Translations under genes and position numbers: made by a program
Source of the DNA: Owenia fusiformis
Lineage: Eukaryota; Annelida; Polychaeta; Sabellida; Oweniidae
Reading direction: 5' to 3'
Assembly (NCBI GenBank): GCA_903813345.2
Contig: CAIIXF020000001.1
Span: forward strand, 26,651,915-26,715,914
DNA length: 64,000 nucleotides
In this document: one piece after another, positions 26,601 through 38,277 of the stretch
How positions within the stretch are numbered: the first letter of the stretch is position 1
Layout: each line of letters begins with the position of its first letter
Notes under the pieces: generated by a model
Seen by the model: the letters and a program-made list of their open reading frames with translations, nothing else
Databases searched by the model: none
Told to the model about the DNA's origin: nothing

Positions 26601-29600
26601 TGGACCTTGCTTCCCTCAAACTCGTGAAAATACCATAAGCGCTATTGTGGAATATTTAATTTGGTTTTGAATCTTTTATTGATTCTCTGATGTCATTAAC
26701 CTCTCGCCTATCTGCTTCTCATGAACATGATTTCAAGTTAGTGAAATATTTGTTTCAAACTGAAGTTTCTGATAAATGGGGAAAAGCCTATTGTTGAATT
26801 TTTTTCCATCATAAAATGGAGCTTTGTAGTTTTGTGATCAATACAATTGAGATGAACTTGAAGGCCTTAATAGAAATGATAGTTTCTATCAAAATTCTCG
26901 CAAAGACTTTGTAGAGATAGAATCAACCCTAGTCAGTAATCCAGGTAATCTTACTCAAGCTATTGAGACACTTTTGAATTGTACTTTAGTCTGTAATCTG
27001 TATATTGAACCTCTACATTTATTGACACTTGCAAAGGTCAAAGCAGTCATACATGTATGCATTGATTGCCAAAATAACTCACAAAAAATGAATATAAAAT
27101 TTGATAGTGATTGGTCCAAGAAGTCGAAATTCAGAATACTAAACATGTAATAGTGTTATCCGAATCAATAATTACAATAACAACAAAAAGCAGCCTGTTT
27201 GGCTAAAGTTCAAGTCTAACGGGTCAGTAGCTTAGGGGAAATAGATTAAACAAAAAAAAAAAAAAAAAAAATTGTTTCATATGAATGAAAGCCATGGATA
27301 TGGTAGTGAAAGTATTCACAAAAACTTAGACAATGTTATATAAAATTAACAACAAAACCACGATGACATTATGTGAACAAAATGTGGGGAACGAAATGGC
27401 TAGAAATGTTATAAGCAATGCAAGATCGTTCAGATACCTTTGCCAGAGATATCATTATTACCGTATAATATCTTCCAAGGAATCCAGAATTGAATGTCAG
27501 ATCAAACCTAGAGAAATCTCTCGATGCATCAAACTAGAAATAAGATTGCGAGATTTTTCCAAATTGAAAGTTTTAAGGTCCAAATAAATAGATTTTGTCG
27601 ACCAGTAGAAAATTAATATTTCAGGTGGAAACTAAACCCAGAAACTCTGGAAGTTGACATATTTATTCAGAATAAACAGTCAAATAACTTTCCTCCAATT
27701 TCTTAAATCAGCCGATTACTGGTTAAAGTTAGACAGAAAAAATACACAGATAGCTCTCATAGACCCAATGTGGCAAATGGCTCTGCGGTATCTTTAATTG
27801 TTGGAAATGTTGGTCTGTATGCCCATCTTATTGCCAAACCATATGAAATTACTCATATCTAATCTTACAGCCTTAATAAAAAAAGCTAGATAACACTAAC
27901 AGTGTCCAAATTATCATCCTCAAGTTTGAAACTAGAGGTTTCTGCGACAAACTGGCAATGTATGCTCATTAAATCAAGTAAAGAAAGTACTTAAATTACT
28001 TCCAAGAACCCCTGGAAAACATGGGTATGCTGCAAGTTCTAATAAACATGACATTATTATTTAGCCTCTGATACAAATTTAGCCAATTTCCTAACTGAAA
28101 TGTCAAATCAGGTAATGTGCTATTCGTTTCTCGATATTTAAAGTCTGCAAAATCAGCATATAATGGAACCATAGATAGTCATAGGTAAGTCAATACCATG
28201 TTCTTGTTGATTTTATGGAAACTTTTACAATGGAAACCCACTAAATAAAATAAATGAAACTTGGGATGTGAATAAGGTTGTACTGTATCTCACATTGAAC
28301 ATTCGGGTCAGATTAGAAATCTCAACTGAAAGTACACAATTAGTCATGTAATGTCTATTTCAAGCATGTATCCCAGGGTCTCTGAAATAATATGCCATTG
28401 GATGGTTGTCAAAGACAGAATGTCAACACATAAAATTGGGGTTCCAAGTTGTTGTTTTTTCTTGAGAATCCATTTATAATGATGTTGTACTAGCATTTAG
28501 AAAATACCAGAAACATCTGAAACAAACTACTAGTAGTAGAAGGGAATCATAAGAAGGAAGTTTAAATTATCCTTGTCAAATGTCATGCGATGCCATGCGT
28601 GTACATATCCAGTAAAACATCTCATGTACATACACATTAGCAGTTTCTATAACAATACAGAAAGGTTTTAATTTTATAGAATAATAATAATAGATAGATA
28701 TTTATAAATACATTTAAGTACATTTGAAAGACATATTTACCAGGTATGCAGTAACAGTACCATAAACTTGAACATTGGACATACCTACAAACCAAGTCAT
28801 GGGAAATGCAAATTAACTGAATGTTCAATTTTACAAACTGATAAAGGAAATTAAAGGATTTAGATCAGTTGTTCTGAGGTTATTTTACTTTAAACATGCG
28901 ATATGAACTCTTAATAAGATGAGTGTAATAGAAATTTTACAATTTCTTAAGAATCTCGCTAATGAAATTATAATTTTATTAACGAGATCTTATTAAGAGT
29001 TCATATATTCCCTCCTCGCCCACCCAGTCGTTAATTGTCACTAAAACACAGTTTTGTGTTATTTCAGAACATAACCACAGACAACTAAGTTACATGTATG
29101 AAGGATAGAATTAACATTCAACAATCTTCATCAAGTCAAATATGATGTATCTGCATTTTTACACTCTCAAAGTTGTAATGAAAATTTTTAAAGTTTAAAT
29201 CTCACAAACAGTGATAGATTTATATCCTATACTACACAAGGACTTTATTCTAACTTTGCATCCCACATAGATTTGGGGATAAATTGGACATCTCACAAGC
29301 AGTGGATGTAGTTGTTTTCTTTGTCAAAGAATTCACTGAAGTTTACTCATAGTAAGGTGAGTTTTCAATGGCTTCAGATTATTAAGTTGGCATCTAAGCA
29401 ATAGACCTAGTTATCGGTGCATATGCATGTCCACTCAGCTGTACTACTCAGTTTTAATTTATTCAAATTAATACTACTAACAGCTGGAATCCGATAATAA
29501 GGGTTATTATGCGATATGAACTCTTAATAAGATCTCGTTAATAAAATTATAATTTCATTAGCGAGATTCTTAAGAAATTGTAAAAATATCAATGAGTAAA

Positions 29601-32307
29601 AAGATACAGCAAAAACTTCATTTTCTTGCATCTTCAAACAGAAATCTAGATAGGATATCAGGTTATTAATCTTATATTGAATATGGATCATATAAACAAG
29701 ATTAGAACCTGCCATACCTTGAGCATCACCCATCACCTTCGTTCGTCTCTGAGGCAATGTTAACCTAGGATCTCTGGCTACTAGTCCAAGAACACAGTTA
29801 GGGGGTAGCTCCCCTGCTGTGTTGACACTTTGGCACTTCTCCCATACACCAGGCTCACTCTGTACATGAGGCTCCATGTTTATATCAGAGTCTCCTAAAA
29901 CTGGCTCTTTATTTACAACAGGTTTGTTTAGATTATCTTCCTTGTTGGTAACATTTTTCTCAAGCGATGCTCCTTTCAATAAATCCTTAACAACAGAGTG
30001 AGCCAGAAAACCTGTCAATCTGAGCCTAGTAAACTTATCTTTTAAACTGGTGACTGTAACACCATTTTTATTAGTCCATTTCTGATTTTCATGAACTTTG
30101 ATGATCCCAGGTGAAACCATTTGATTTGCAGATGTTTCATTCACATCAGAGTTTTTAGAAGATCCTTCCTCTTGGTCAAGGCTATCTGCAGATATATCAA
30201 ATATGGCCCAAAGTTCTAATAACAGCTGGTTATACATAGCTGGGTGACATGTGATCCAAAGTTGTCTTAACTGAGTAACACCATTGCATTCATTATCAGG
30301 TTTACAAGTGGGTTTCCATAGAAATGTGACAGGTCCAATAGCACTATACGGATAGCAGTTCGGTTTGTATAACACCAAGTGTCCTTGTCTCTGACCATAC
30401 AGTGTGGCTCTAGCAGCAAATGTTAAACCTGAAAAAGTAACAAGATGATGACAATATTGCACTTTTAAAGGTGGAATAAAGAGTATAGTAATTTATGTGG
30501 TACATAACAAAATGTCCCAATCACAAAGTATTTAAAAGTGAAACCTGATCTTAATGTTAGCAACTTTATATGTTGTCATGGTAACCAATATTACCCATCA
30601 TACTCAGATTATTGTCTATAACAGTATCAATTATCTGAACATAACTTTTGAGCAGTCATTTAACATGGAATAAATAATAAAATAATAATAAAAGTGATTA
30701 GGCAAGTGTATTCGGCATTCTAAATTGAATAATTATCATTAAAGTTTGAGGTAGAAAATGTAGTTCTAGTTAAATTATCATAGACTATAGTCATCAGACT
30801 TCCAAACTATGACTTTTTTCACTGGCATTATGTGGCATATTTACCTGTTTCTGGAGATGAAAGCTGTTGTACCCCTGCTAGAATATCTTCCTCTTTTCCC
30901 TTGACCTCTATACATGTGTAGTAAGATAGATCCTGAACCATTGCATGTTTCACGCTGGCTCTATATGCAGCCCTGGTCCCTTTATCAGTGGGCCTTAGAG
31001 GGATTTTGTATCCCCATTTCTCAGTCATGTGGAATCTCTTAGCATGCCATATATGCGTCTCCAGCCATCCATGACTGCGCTGTCTCCTATTATACTCCTG
31101 AAGGAGATTATGGGGACGTCTACGGTGTCTCCTTGAAGGACGTTTCGTAGTTTTTACCGGGCCCATCTAAGTACAGAAGATTTCAAATTTGTGTGATCAT
31201 GAGGCAAAAGATGGCATTCTATGTACTGTAGTTAGACTCAATTTGGCTCCCGTTTTAATTTGACAGATTGGTGGATTCAGAAAATCCACCAAATTAAAAA
31301 TCCGTCAAATTTCAGTTTGGAATTTTTGTCCAATGCACTTCAGAAATTAAATTTTTGAGACCCCTTTTCCAGTCAACATGTCATCAATTCTACATTATTA
31401 TTCCAAAAGAAATGCAGAAAATATCTTAGCAAATACCTGTCCTAATGACATTAACAAAAATTAAACTTCAGGCCTGAATCCGCCAAATTAAATAGCCACC
31501 AATATTTGAAACTGAGCAAATCTGTCAAATTAAGTAGGATCAAAATAAGTACATCTACAGTACATGTAGCATACTCTCAATATTACACAAAACATGAATT
31601 TTTTACTTCAAAACCATCAGTTTCTTGAAAACCAAAGAACTTGGAAAATGTCAATGACAGGTCAAATCTATTTAAAATACCTGAGATTGAGCAATGTTCC
31701 TCAATCTCCTTGGAATACGCTTAATATTGTGACTCATAGCCCGACGTCTCATGTGTCGTGGTAGCTGCTGAATAATGCGTCGCTTGCCCAGGTTAGTGTC
31801 CATAACAACCTTTGTCATTGCTTCTATTTCTTGGCCCCTGGCCTCTGCATACTCCAGGATATTTATTGCTGTAAAATAATTATTCAGATTTTCTTAAAGA
31901 TCTATCATATAGCAAAATCATAGTAATTTCCCAAGCATTTGAGGGACCAGAATCTGAGAAATCATGAAAGATATTTCGACCAGTTTTGAAGTGGAGTACA
32001 GTAAATGTGACTTCAGACTTAATGAGACTTCAAACTACAATTAATATACTGTGCATGTGATTAGCCAACTATACATTACCCAGTACATGTGACCTCACCT
32101 GAGACTACATGATAACTGTAGTGTACATATCCAATATTGATTACTATACATGTATAGTTATGTATGTGATTTGAATGAGTCAATGATATATTTACAGTAC
32201 ATGTTACTTGAGACTGCTTTACCTCTTGGAGCAAATGTTTCAGGAGAATCCTCTCTTTTCCTTTTTCCACCTTTGGACACATTATCATCATCATTCAAGC
32301 CATCCAT
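22613..32307 (-). CDS. POP1: Ribonuclease P/MRP protein subunit POP1 (complete, six coding exons)
   Basis: POP1 is the largest protein of the nuclear RNase P and RNase MRP ribonucleoproteins, which mature tRNA 5' ends and process rRNA. Exons in transcript order: 32223-32307, 31681-31868, 30845-31166, 29718-30428, 24120-24242, 22613-23646. All borders are AG/GT and phases agree, giving 820 aa. The POP1 N-terminal domain shows LPRHMRRRAMSHN (residues 64-76), the basic RRHRRRPHN and the signature GWLETHIWHAKRFHM (124-138). The POPLD domain starts near residue 519 (GSGWDIILPAGWAMPFW...FRGARAVG) and is followed by KRPNYFKLG. The C-terminus LQYRFAYLSIRL is typical. The start MDGLNDDDN is the first ATG of its exon, and basic KRKRE follows (possible nuclear signal). 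The protein is shorter than human POP1 (about 1,024 aa), mainly in the low-complexity middle. A DIRS-like element sits in the 5.5 kb fourth intron. Confidence 0.95.
24120..24242 (-). CDS. POP1: POP1 exon 5
   Basis: This small 123-nt exon encodes DTVPVECAVSSLWDEDVRRQ, NKLPDSEINRRRAEHLVP. It matches the conserved PVEC...LVPG segment and its phases fit both neighbours. Confidence 0.9.
24393..24525 (+). repeat. Left inverted terminal repeat of the DIRS-like element
   Basis: It starts ATCTTATTAAGAGTTCATAT and ends GATAACTAGGCCTAT. It pairs almost perfectly with 29401-29533. Confidence 0.93.
24808..25060. repeat. 21-bp tandem array inside the DIRS-like element
   Basis: Imperfect units AGGTCTAAATGACCACAGTTT are repeated about 11 times just inside the left terminal repeat. 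They give a repetitive open frame on the minus strand (WSFRPKL units) that is not a gene. Confidence 0.88.
27252..27271. repeat. Poly-A run
   Basis: About 20 A residues lie inside the DIRS-like element. This may mark the tail of a small retro-insertion or simple slippage. Confidence 0.7.
28896..29006. repeat. Internal complementary region (circle-junction copy)
   Basis: Bases 28896-28935 are the exact reverse complement of the left element end. Bases 28936-29006 are that of the right end. Read on the minus strand it is right end joined to left end, as expected for the template used to close a DIRS circle. Confidence 0.9.
29401..29533 (-). repeat. Right inverted terminal repeat of the DIRS-like element
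   Basis: It is the reverse complement of 24393-24525. The unique right-end extension (29534-29584) follows it. Confidence 0.93.
29718..30428 (-). CDS. POP1: POP1 exon 4
   Basis: This 711-nt exon encodes GLTFAARATLYGQRQGHLVL, AIGPVTFLWKP, LRQLWITCHPAMYNQLL, an acidic low-complexity middle, LRLTGFLAHSVV, and CVLGLVARDPRLTLPQRRTK. It ends in phase 1 at CAAG/GTATGG. Confidence 0.93.
30845..31166 (-). CDS. POP1: POP1 exon 3
   Basis: It starts MGPVKTTKRP right after a CTTAG acceptor. It carries NLLQEYNRRQRSHGWLETHI..., AKRFHMTEKWGY, and DLSYYTCIEVKGKEEDIL. It ends in phase 1. Confidence 0.94.
31681..31868 (-). CDS. POP1: POP1 exon 2
   Basis: It encodes INILEYAEARGQEIEAMTK..., LPRHMRRRAMSHNIKRIPRR and LRNIAQSQ, which is the hallmark N-terminal POP1 region. 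It ends in phase 0 at CAG/GTATTT. Confidence 0.92.
32223..32307 (-). CDS. POP1: POP1 exon 1 (start codon)
   Basis: It encodes MDGLNDDDNVSKGGKRKRED and then SPETFAPR, ending in phase 1 at AGAG/GTAAAG. The ATG at 32307-32305 opens the only frame that joins exon 2. Confidence 0.82.
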
Positions 32308-32989
32308 CCTGTAGAACCGCAGTTGTGGGTAGATATTGGCTACTAGCTTACTCTCTTCAGGATCACAATTGTAAGGTTAATTCTAAATGTCAACAAGATC
32401 AAGTAGATTCAAGTCATCAAGTTATGAGTGATTCTTGTTTGAAAAATAACATGTGACTCAATTGAAGCATGCAGAAAATTTCTCATCATGCACCCTGACC
32501 TTAAAGAAGGTATATCAATCAAATTGAAAATATTTAATAAATCAAGAAACAAAATAACTTTTACAAGGTAATTTTCAATATTAATTAGCCCATCCACTTT
32601 TACTATTGCCATCTATTTTTCCATCTGCATATCAAAAATGAAATCCTCTAGTCCCTCTACTGAACACCCCTGTAATTTGAGATTGTAGATTTGTGTGACC
32701 TAGAGAACTTAGAAAATGAATGTATGAATGAACTGCGAGGTGAATGGCCCATATTATAGGATATCGATGACAACAATAAAATATGTTGTTATTGTCTGAC
32801 TTAATAACCACAGAAATTCGTCAAGAGTAAAACAGAAGGAGGATTGGCTCCCAGAGTGCAACATCCATATTCTGTCCCATATATAATAATAGGATTTTAT
32901 TAGTACTGATGCCCTTTTAGGGCCAAACGTACATCCGACATACAATTTACAATAACAGTAAATGTAGCAATAAAGTAAAGAAAATAGGA
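32308..32989. other. POP1 upstream region
   Basis: It must hold the POP1 promoter and 5' UTR. I see no TATA box or other motif I would call. Confidence 0.4.
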
Positions 32990-34605
32990 TTCAGGCCCGT
33001 AAGACACTTTTCTCCAAGGGGGGTGCGGTTTTTAGCTTACTAAAGAGAATATAAAATTGTCAATTTTTTGCCGCGTAAATCAAATCGCGTAAGTCAGATG
33101 GGGGGGGGGGGGGGGGGGCTCAGTTACTCTCTATATTGGTTTGGAATTAACAAATGCAACTTCCAAACGTTCCAATTGTTTTGTGGGGGTCGTGACGAGT
33201 GGTCCACTCCCCCTAGAAAATTTTACAGTTTTGAGCTATTTGGTGCTTTCTGGGCACTTTCAAAGTGTAAGTTTCCAAGTAGTACGCCACAACCACGGGA
33301 ATAAGAGTTGAGTGAATAAAAACCGAGCATTCAGGAGGGTCTGGGGTCCTTCCCCAGGAAAATTTTGAAATTTGGTTGTATTTGGAGCGAATTTGCAACC
33401 ATCTGGTACGCCTGTGCGTTATGAGTCAATAAGAAAAATGTGAATTTTTTTTCAAATTCTTTTGGGGGTGTCAATGAGGATGAGAGGGTGAAGTGGGGTG
33501 GGGGCCAGTAGGGGAGCAAGGAATATTTTCTTTTGTTTTGTGGGGGATCTGAGGTGTGGCTAACTCTCCTAGAAAATTTTACAATTTAAAGATGATATTT
33601 GGTGCTTCTGGACACTTTTAAAGTGTATTAGTCAATAAAAACATTGAAAAACAAGCACATCAAATTTTGGGGTTGTCAATGGGGGGGGGGGGGGGGGGTG
33701 CCAGAGGGGGAGGTGGGGCTGGGGTGCCAGAGGGGAGCAAGTGTTTGTCCACCATATCAACATTTACAATATCAAGGTGCTATTCGATGAAGTTTTGGGC
33801 ACTTTAAAAGTGTCTGTGCCTAAAAGTGCCTATTTCCCAAGAAAATTTTACAATTTTAAGGTGCTATTTGGTGCTTTCTGGGCACTTTCAAAGGGGGTGT
33901 TAGGGGGGACTGCCAGAGGGGGAGGTGGAGTGGGGATGCCAGAGGGCGAGTAAGTGTTAGTCTTCCAGAATCATTAACTTTATCAAGGAGCTATTTGATG
34001 ATGTCTGGGCAATTTAAAAGTGTCAATACATAAAACAAATTCAGAACTTTTCCATTGTTTTGTTTGGGGTGTGAGGGGTGGCCCACTCCCCTAGAAGATT
34101 TTACAATTTTACGACGCTATTTGGTGCTTTCTGGGCACTTTCAAAGTGTATGAGTCAATTAAAGAATTTGAGAAAATCACAATTTTTTGGGGGGAGGGGG
34201 TCAAGGGGGGGGGGGTGCCAGAGGGGGGGGGGGTTATGCAAGTGCAAGATGCAAGAGGGGGAGCAAGTCCCCCAGAAACACTTACTATATCAAGGAGCTA
34301 TTTGATGATGTCTGGGCACTTTGAAAGTGTCTGAGACAAAACACTAAAATAAATTTAGAACTTTTCCATTGTTTTGTGGGGGGTGTGAGGGGTGGCCAAT
34401 GCCCCTAGAAAATTTTACAATTTTAAGATGCTATTTGGTGCTTTCTGGGTACTTTCAAAGTGTACGAGTCAATGAAAAAAAATTACAAAAAAAAAAATTT
34501 TTCAAAAAAAATTATTTTTTTCAAAAAAATTTTTTCAAATTTATTTTGGGGGGTGCGGTCGCACCCATCGCACCCCCCCATCTGACGGCCCTGGGATTAC
34601 ATTCT
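32990..34605. repeat. G-tract-rich interspersed repeat with degenerate tandem units
   Basis: Both borders carry a GGGGTGCG(G) motif with CAGGCCCG at the left edge and GACGGCCCTGGG at the right. Inside, a unit with AGAAAATTTTACAATTTTAAGG, TTTGGTGCTTTCTGGGCACTTT and CAAAGTGTATGAGTCAAT is repeated at least six times (near 33215, 33565, 33845, 34100 and 34410, with partial ones). Long G runs lie at about 33101-33118, 33680-33698 and 34183-34235. The short frames here are low-complexity and not coding. Confidence 0.7.
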
Positions 34606-34889
34606 ATGGGCATGTCGTGATATATATATGGGCATGTCGTGATACAAAAGTTGAATTCAAACAGCCGCAATTTTGTTCACTTCAACATTTGAATCGTGGA
34701 TTTTGCTCTTATAATGGGCTTTCAACAGAAAGCCAATGGTCTTATTTCCTAACAAAAAATTCCAAAACTTAGAAGAAATGATCGAGATACATGTATTGGC
34801 TCAAATCTTTTGAACTGTTTATTTTGAATTTATAGTCGGTTATAATTTCAGAAAATAACAATAGGAATATATATTTCCACATATTAGAT

Positions 34890-35538
34890 CTAGAGTCAAT
34901 ACGTCCAAATCCAAACAGGGGGGTAAACACGAACGGGTTCCAAATAGTGGCAAGCAGATCATTGAATTGAATAATAGTACCTCTACTACCTCTACATAAT
35001 ATTTATAGCCTGAAAGATACAATATAATGATGTATACCAACAATCTTACAATAAAATAATCAATTATGATGATTTAGGTGTTCGGAATTACCCCCATGCT
35101 AGTGTTTGGAATTACCCCCACAAACTCTGTGCGTTTAAATAAATAGATGTCAGTAATAAATGATTTAAATTTGGGTTTCTTGATGAGCAGGGGTGACAGG
35201 ATCAAGTATCATAAGTTAAGGGTATCATATAATGATATACCATCAATCTAATAATTAAAACAATTAAGTTTAAGTTAAGTGTTTGGAATTACCCCCATGC
35301 AAGTGTTCGGATTTACCCCCCAAAAAAACTCCTGTTCGGAATTACCCCCCTAAAATACCTTGTAGTAAAAATGGAATAACCCAGATATTTTTTACAATTT
35401 TTCGTAATTTTTTCTGCAAATGCATTCTACAGTGGATAATACACATAATATGTATAGAATCATAGCATAGATGTGCAGTACAGCCAAACTAACTACATTT
35501 TTTGATGGGGGTGTTTGGAAATAGACGTACTGACTCTA
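34890..35538. mobile_element. ~650-bp inverted-repeat element (MITE-like)
   Basis: Terminal repeats of about 27 bp begin CTAGAGTCAATACG (34890) and end CGTACTGACTCTAG (35538), with about four mismatches. Inside, GGAATTACCCCC is repeated five times in 35090-35350. No coding potential. Confidence 0.75.
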
Positions 35539-36306
35539 GTGGACAATGATCTTTTCTTTTGATTTCTCACTTTTTAGGTTTTACCATCCATGGTTTTACA
35601 CAGGCACTTGTATCAACACCTGACATCGATTGGTGGCCCAACCTGGAAGAATAATACCCAGAATAGACTATATAGACCTAAAGAATAGAAGCTCATTCTA
35701 TTTCAGGTTTGGCAATATATGCCAGGTGTTGATCCTGTGTCAGGTGTGGTTTCACTGACGAAGCGAAGTGGGGTGTAATTTCTTTTCATACAAAAACTAA
35801 AATAACCTAACGTAGCTTCTATATACAGCTTACTATTACTTTTCCCTTGGCCTATGAATGAGACAATATCTTATACTCACAATAAACTAGTTTGAATGAC
35901 ACTGGCTACAAGTTAGGGTACAAGTTTAGTCAAAAGTGTTTGCACATTTTTCTACCGGAAGTTGTGTTACTCTTTAAACGAACGTGCTAGATTTATTGCA
36001 TCATGCTTATATGTTTGAATCTACTGAGCTCTAAACTGGTTTAAGTCGATTAAATTAGACATTTTCATTTCATTTTCAAGATTAGAGTCTTAGTTGAGAT
36101 AGTTACAGAACTGGCAAACAAAATTATCAAAAATTATAAAATGTCAAATTAGAAACGCATCAACGTTCGTATGTACAGTGGTATAACTCCACTTTAAAAC
36201 TGGTATTACTCCACCATTGAATTGACGATTCAGGGTTCGCGCATTATACCGAAACCCATTATACCAAGACGCATTATACCGACACCAATTATACAGACGC
36301 GCATTG
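35539..36306. other. Intergenic sequence, nothing recognised
   Basis: Mixed non-coding sequence. ATTATACC repeats near 36240-36290 lie just outside the adjoining palindrome. Confidence 0.45.
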
Positions 36307-36844
36307 TCACTGGTGATCCACTCGATTACGCTGGTTACCAAAACGAACCGTTTTGGTAACAAAATGTCGGAACGTCGAAGGTACGATTTTTCTTTTTTCC
36401 TTATATCACGCGTTGTAGGCGCATTCCCCACGGCTTTTTTTTTCACAAACGTATATCAGTATCATATGTTATAGAAAATGTACATGTTTGCGAAAAAATA
36501 GCCCAGAAGACAACAGAATCGTCAATTTAATTACTCACTTAAGTTACATAAACGGTTTTTCGAAAAACGGTTAAGATCTGCACTTTTAACCCAAACCGTT
36601 TATGTAACTTAAGTGACGAATTAAATCGACGATTCTGTTGTCTTCTGAGCTATTTTTTCGCAAACATGTACATTTTCTATAACATATGATACTGACATAC
36701 GTTTGTGAGAAAAAACGTCGTGGGGATTCTGCCTACAACGCGTGATATAAGGAAAAAAGAAAAATCGTACCTTCGACGTTCCGACATTTTGTTACCAAAA
36801 CGGTTCGTTTTGGTAACCAGCGTAATCGAGTGGATCACAAGTGA
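36307..36844. mobile_element. Foldback element, 252-bp arms
   Basis: Arm 36307-36558 is the near-perfect inverse of 36593-36844, with a 34-bp spacer. The arms begin TCACTGGTGATCCACTCG and meet at AACTTAAGTGA-type sequence on the right side. Within each arm there is a smaller hairpin (GGTTACCAAAACGAACCGTT...). No transposase. The full length can fold into one hairpin. Confidence 0.9.
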
Positions 36845-37044
36845 TTGTACCGAAAGGCTATACTGAATGCCATAATCACTGTTCCACAACTAGCTACTTT
36901 AACGGATCGTAAATGTAAAAAAAACGGTTACGAATTTTTTTGCTTTCTCGATTTAAACCTACTAAGAAGTCAAGTTGCAGATTATAATTTGACCCGGAGC
37001 AAGACAATATACCCAAGTTTTAATACGTTTCTTCGTTTTGGAAT

Positions 37045-37520
37045 TTGTTTTCATCTGTGTTAGCCAACATTAACATGGAGTGGTTAGAGGAACAAGCCAT
37101 TGCAACAGCGCCCCCAGGTTGTTCCCCATCATTGTACAAAAGGTATGTAGATGATGTACTAGTAATTGTTGACAATGACCGCGTTGATGAATGGACAAAT
37201 CATATGAATTCTATATAGACGTTGTGAAGTTCACAGTAGAAAAAGAATCAGAGGAAAAACTGGCTTTCTTAGACACGCAACCTTATAGGAATTCAGATGG
37301 TTCAATAAGATGTACTGTATACACATAAAACCTAGCCACACAGATCAGTATTTAAACTTTCAATCACACCATCCCCTTGAACACAAAATGTCGGTAATTT
37401 CTACGTTAATAGGAAGAGCAGATTCGATTTACAGTGAACAGGAGGACAAAGTAGAAGAAACTTCAAATGTTAAAATAGCATTAGAAAGATGGAGATATCT
37501 GACAAAATATGGATAGCCTA
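37045..37520 (+). pseudogene. Penelope-like reverse transcriptase remnant
   Basis: One frame reads ANINMEWLEEQAIATAPPGC, then SLYKRYVDDVLVIVDNDRV with the catalytic YVDD, then, after an internal stop, VVKFTVEKESEEKLAFLDTQ. A frame change leads to KPSHTDQYLNFQSHHPLEHK and MSVISTLIGRADS. This order (MEWLE, RYVDD, FLD, THTDQYL, HP..HK) is characteristic of Penelope-like elements. No GIY-YIG endonuclease was found behind it. It is broken by a stop and at least two shifts. Confidence 0.85.
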
Positions 37521-38110
37521 AAATATAAATTTTGTGTTTTTGAACATGCGGAAATATCTTGAACACTTTGAAACTGAAATTCCTTAAAGGAATATTCCTT
37601 GCCAGACCCTTTATCTCTTGATATGGTAGCTATAATCATATATATAGTTTCCATATTTAGCAAAACATGGGGAAATGTTTTAATATGGTCAATATTGATC
37701 ATTCAAAAATCTAGTGCTTATTTCCAGTGAGCTGCCATCTTTTAAGATTTCTTGCAGGAAGTGATGTCATCAACTCTCAACTTCTATAACCTTGCCCATA
37801 ACAGTATAGGAAAGTAGCACAAAATCACTTCAAGACAAGTGATCATTACTTTCTGTGCAAAAATATTTTCAGGGCTTGTCAACTTAGAATAAAAGAAGAG
37901 ATTTTCAGAAGGACTAAATAAGATACAAAGTTGAAAAAGAATATTTAGCTGGTTTTGTAATTCCTAATAGCTCCTCACCTTATGCTATATGCAAAGTTGA
38001 CCTGTGTGAAATTTTAATAATATGGATAGCCTATAAATTTTGTGTTTTTGAACATGCGGAGATATCTTGAACACTTTGAAACTGAAGTACAGTTCCTTAA
38101 TAGGTCGTTC
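37503..38110. repeat. Direct repeat pair of about 80 bp
   Basis: TATGGATAGCCTA...AATTTTGTGTTTTTGAACATG and ATATCTTGAACACTTTGAAA occur at 37508-37590 and again at 38022-38100. They lie just behind the Penelope-like remnant and may be its terminal repeats (inference). Confidence 0.7.
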
Positions 38111-38277
38111 AGTTTTCTTGTTTTTGTTCTACACAACACTTGTGTTTAATAGCCACGCGTAATTATTAATATGCGTAATCAGATTATTTCAAGCGTCGAA
38201 ATAGCTTATTTTCCTCGACGTATCTACACAAACCTATTCACTCACCGTTATATTGAGTGATCTATGCGTCAATAATA

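Larger units (their letters stand above)
24378..29584 (+). mobile_element. DIRS-like tyrosine-recombinase retroelement, decayed, in POP1 intron
   Basis: The element is antisense to POP1. Inverted terminal repeats of 133 bp lie at 24393-24525 and 29401-29533 with about one mismatch. An internal complementary region (28896-29006) joins the reverse complements of the left end (24378-24417) and of the right end (29514-29584). Frames are broken by stops and shifts, but plus-strand remnants are readable. A reverse-transcriptase block (KDAYMTISIHSRHRKYLR) is near 26510-26570. A segment KVRQ...IALIDPMWQMALRYL lies near 27723-27810. A recombinase-like WDVNKVVLYLTLNI lies near 28265-28310. DIRS elements are known to carry inverted terminal repeats and an internal complementary region used for circular intermediates. 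No intact protein remains. Confidence 0.85.
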
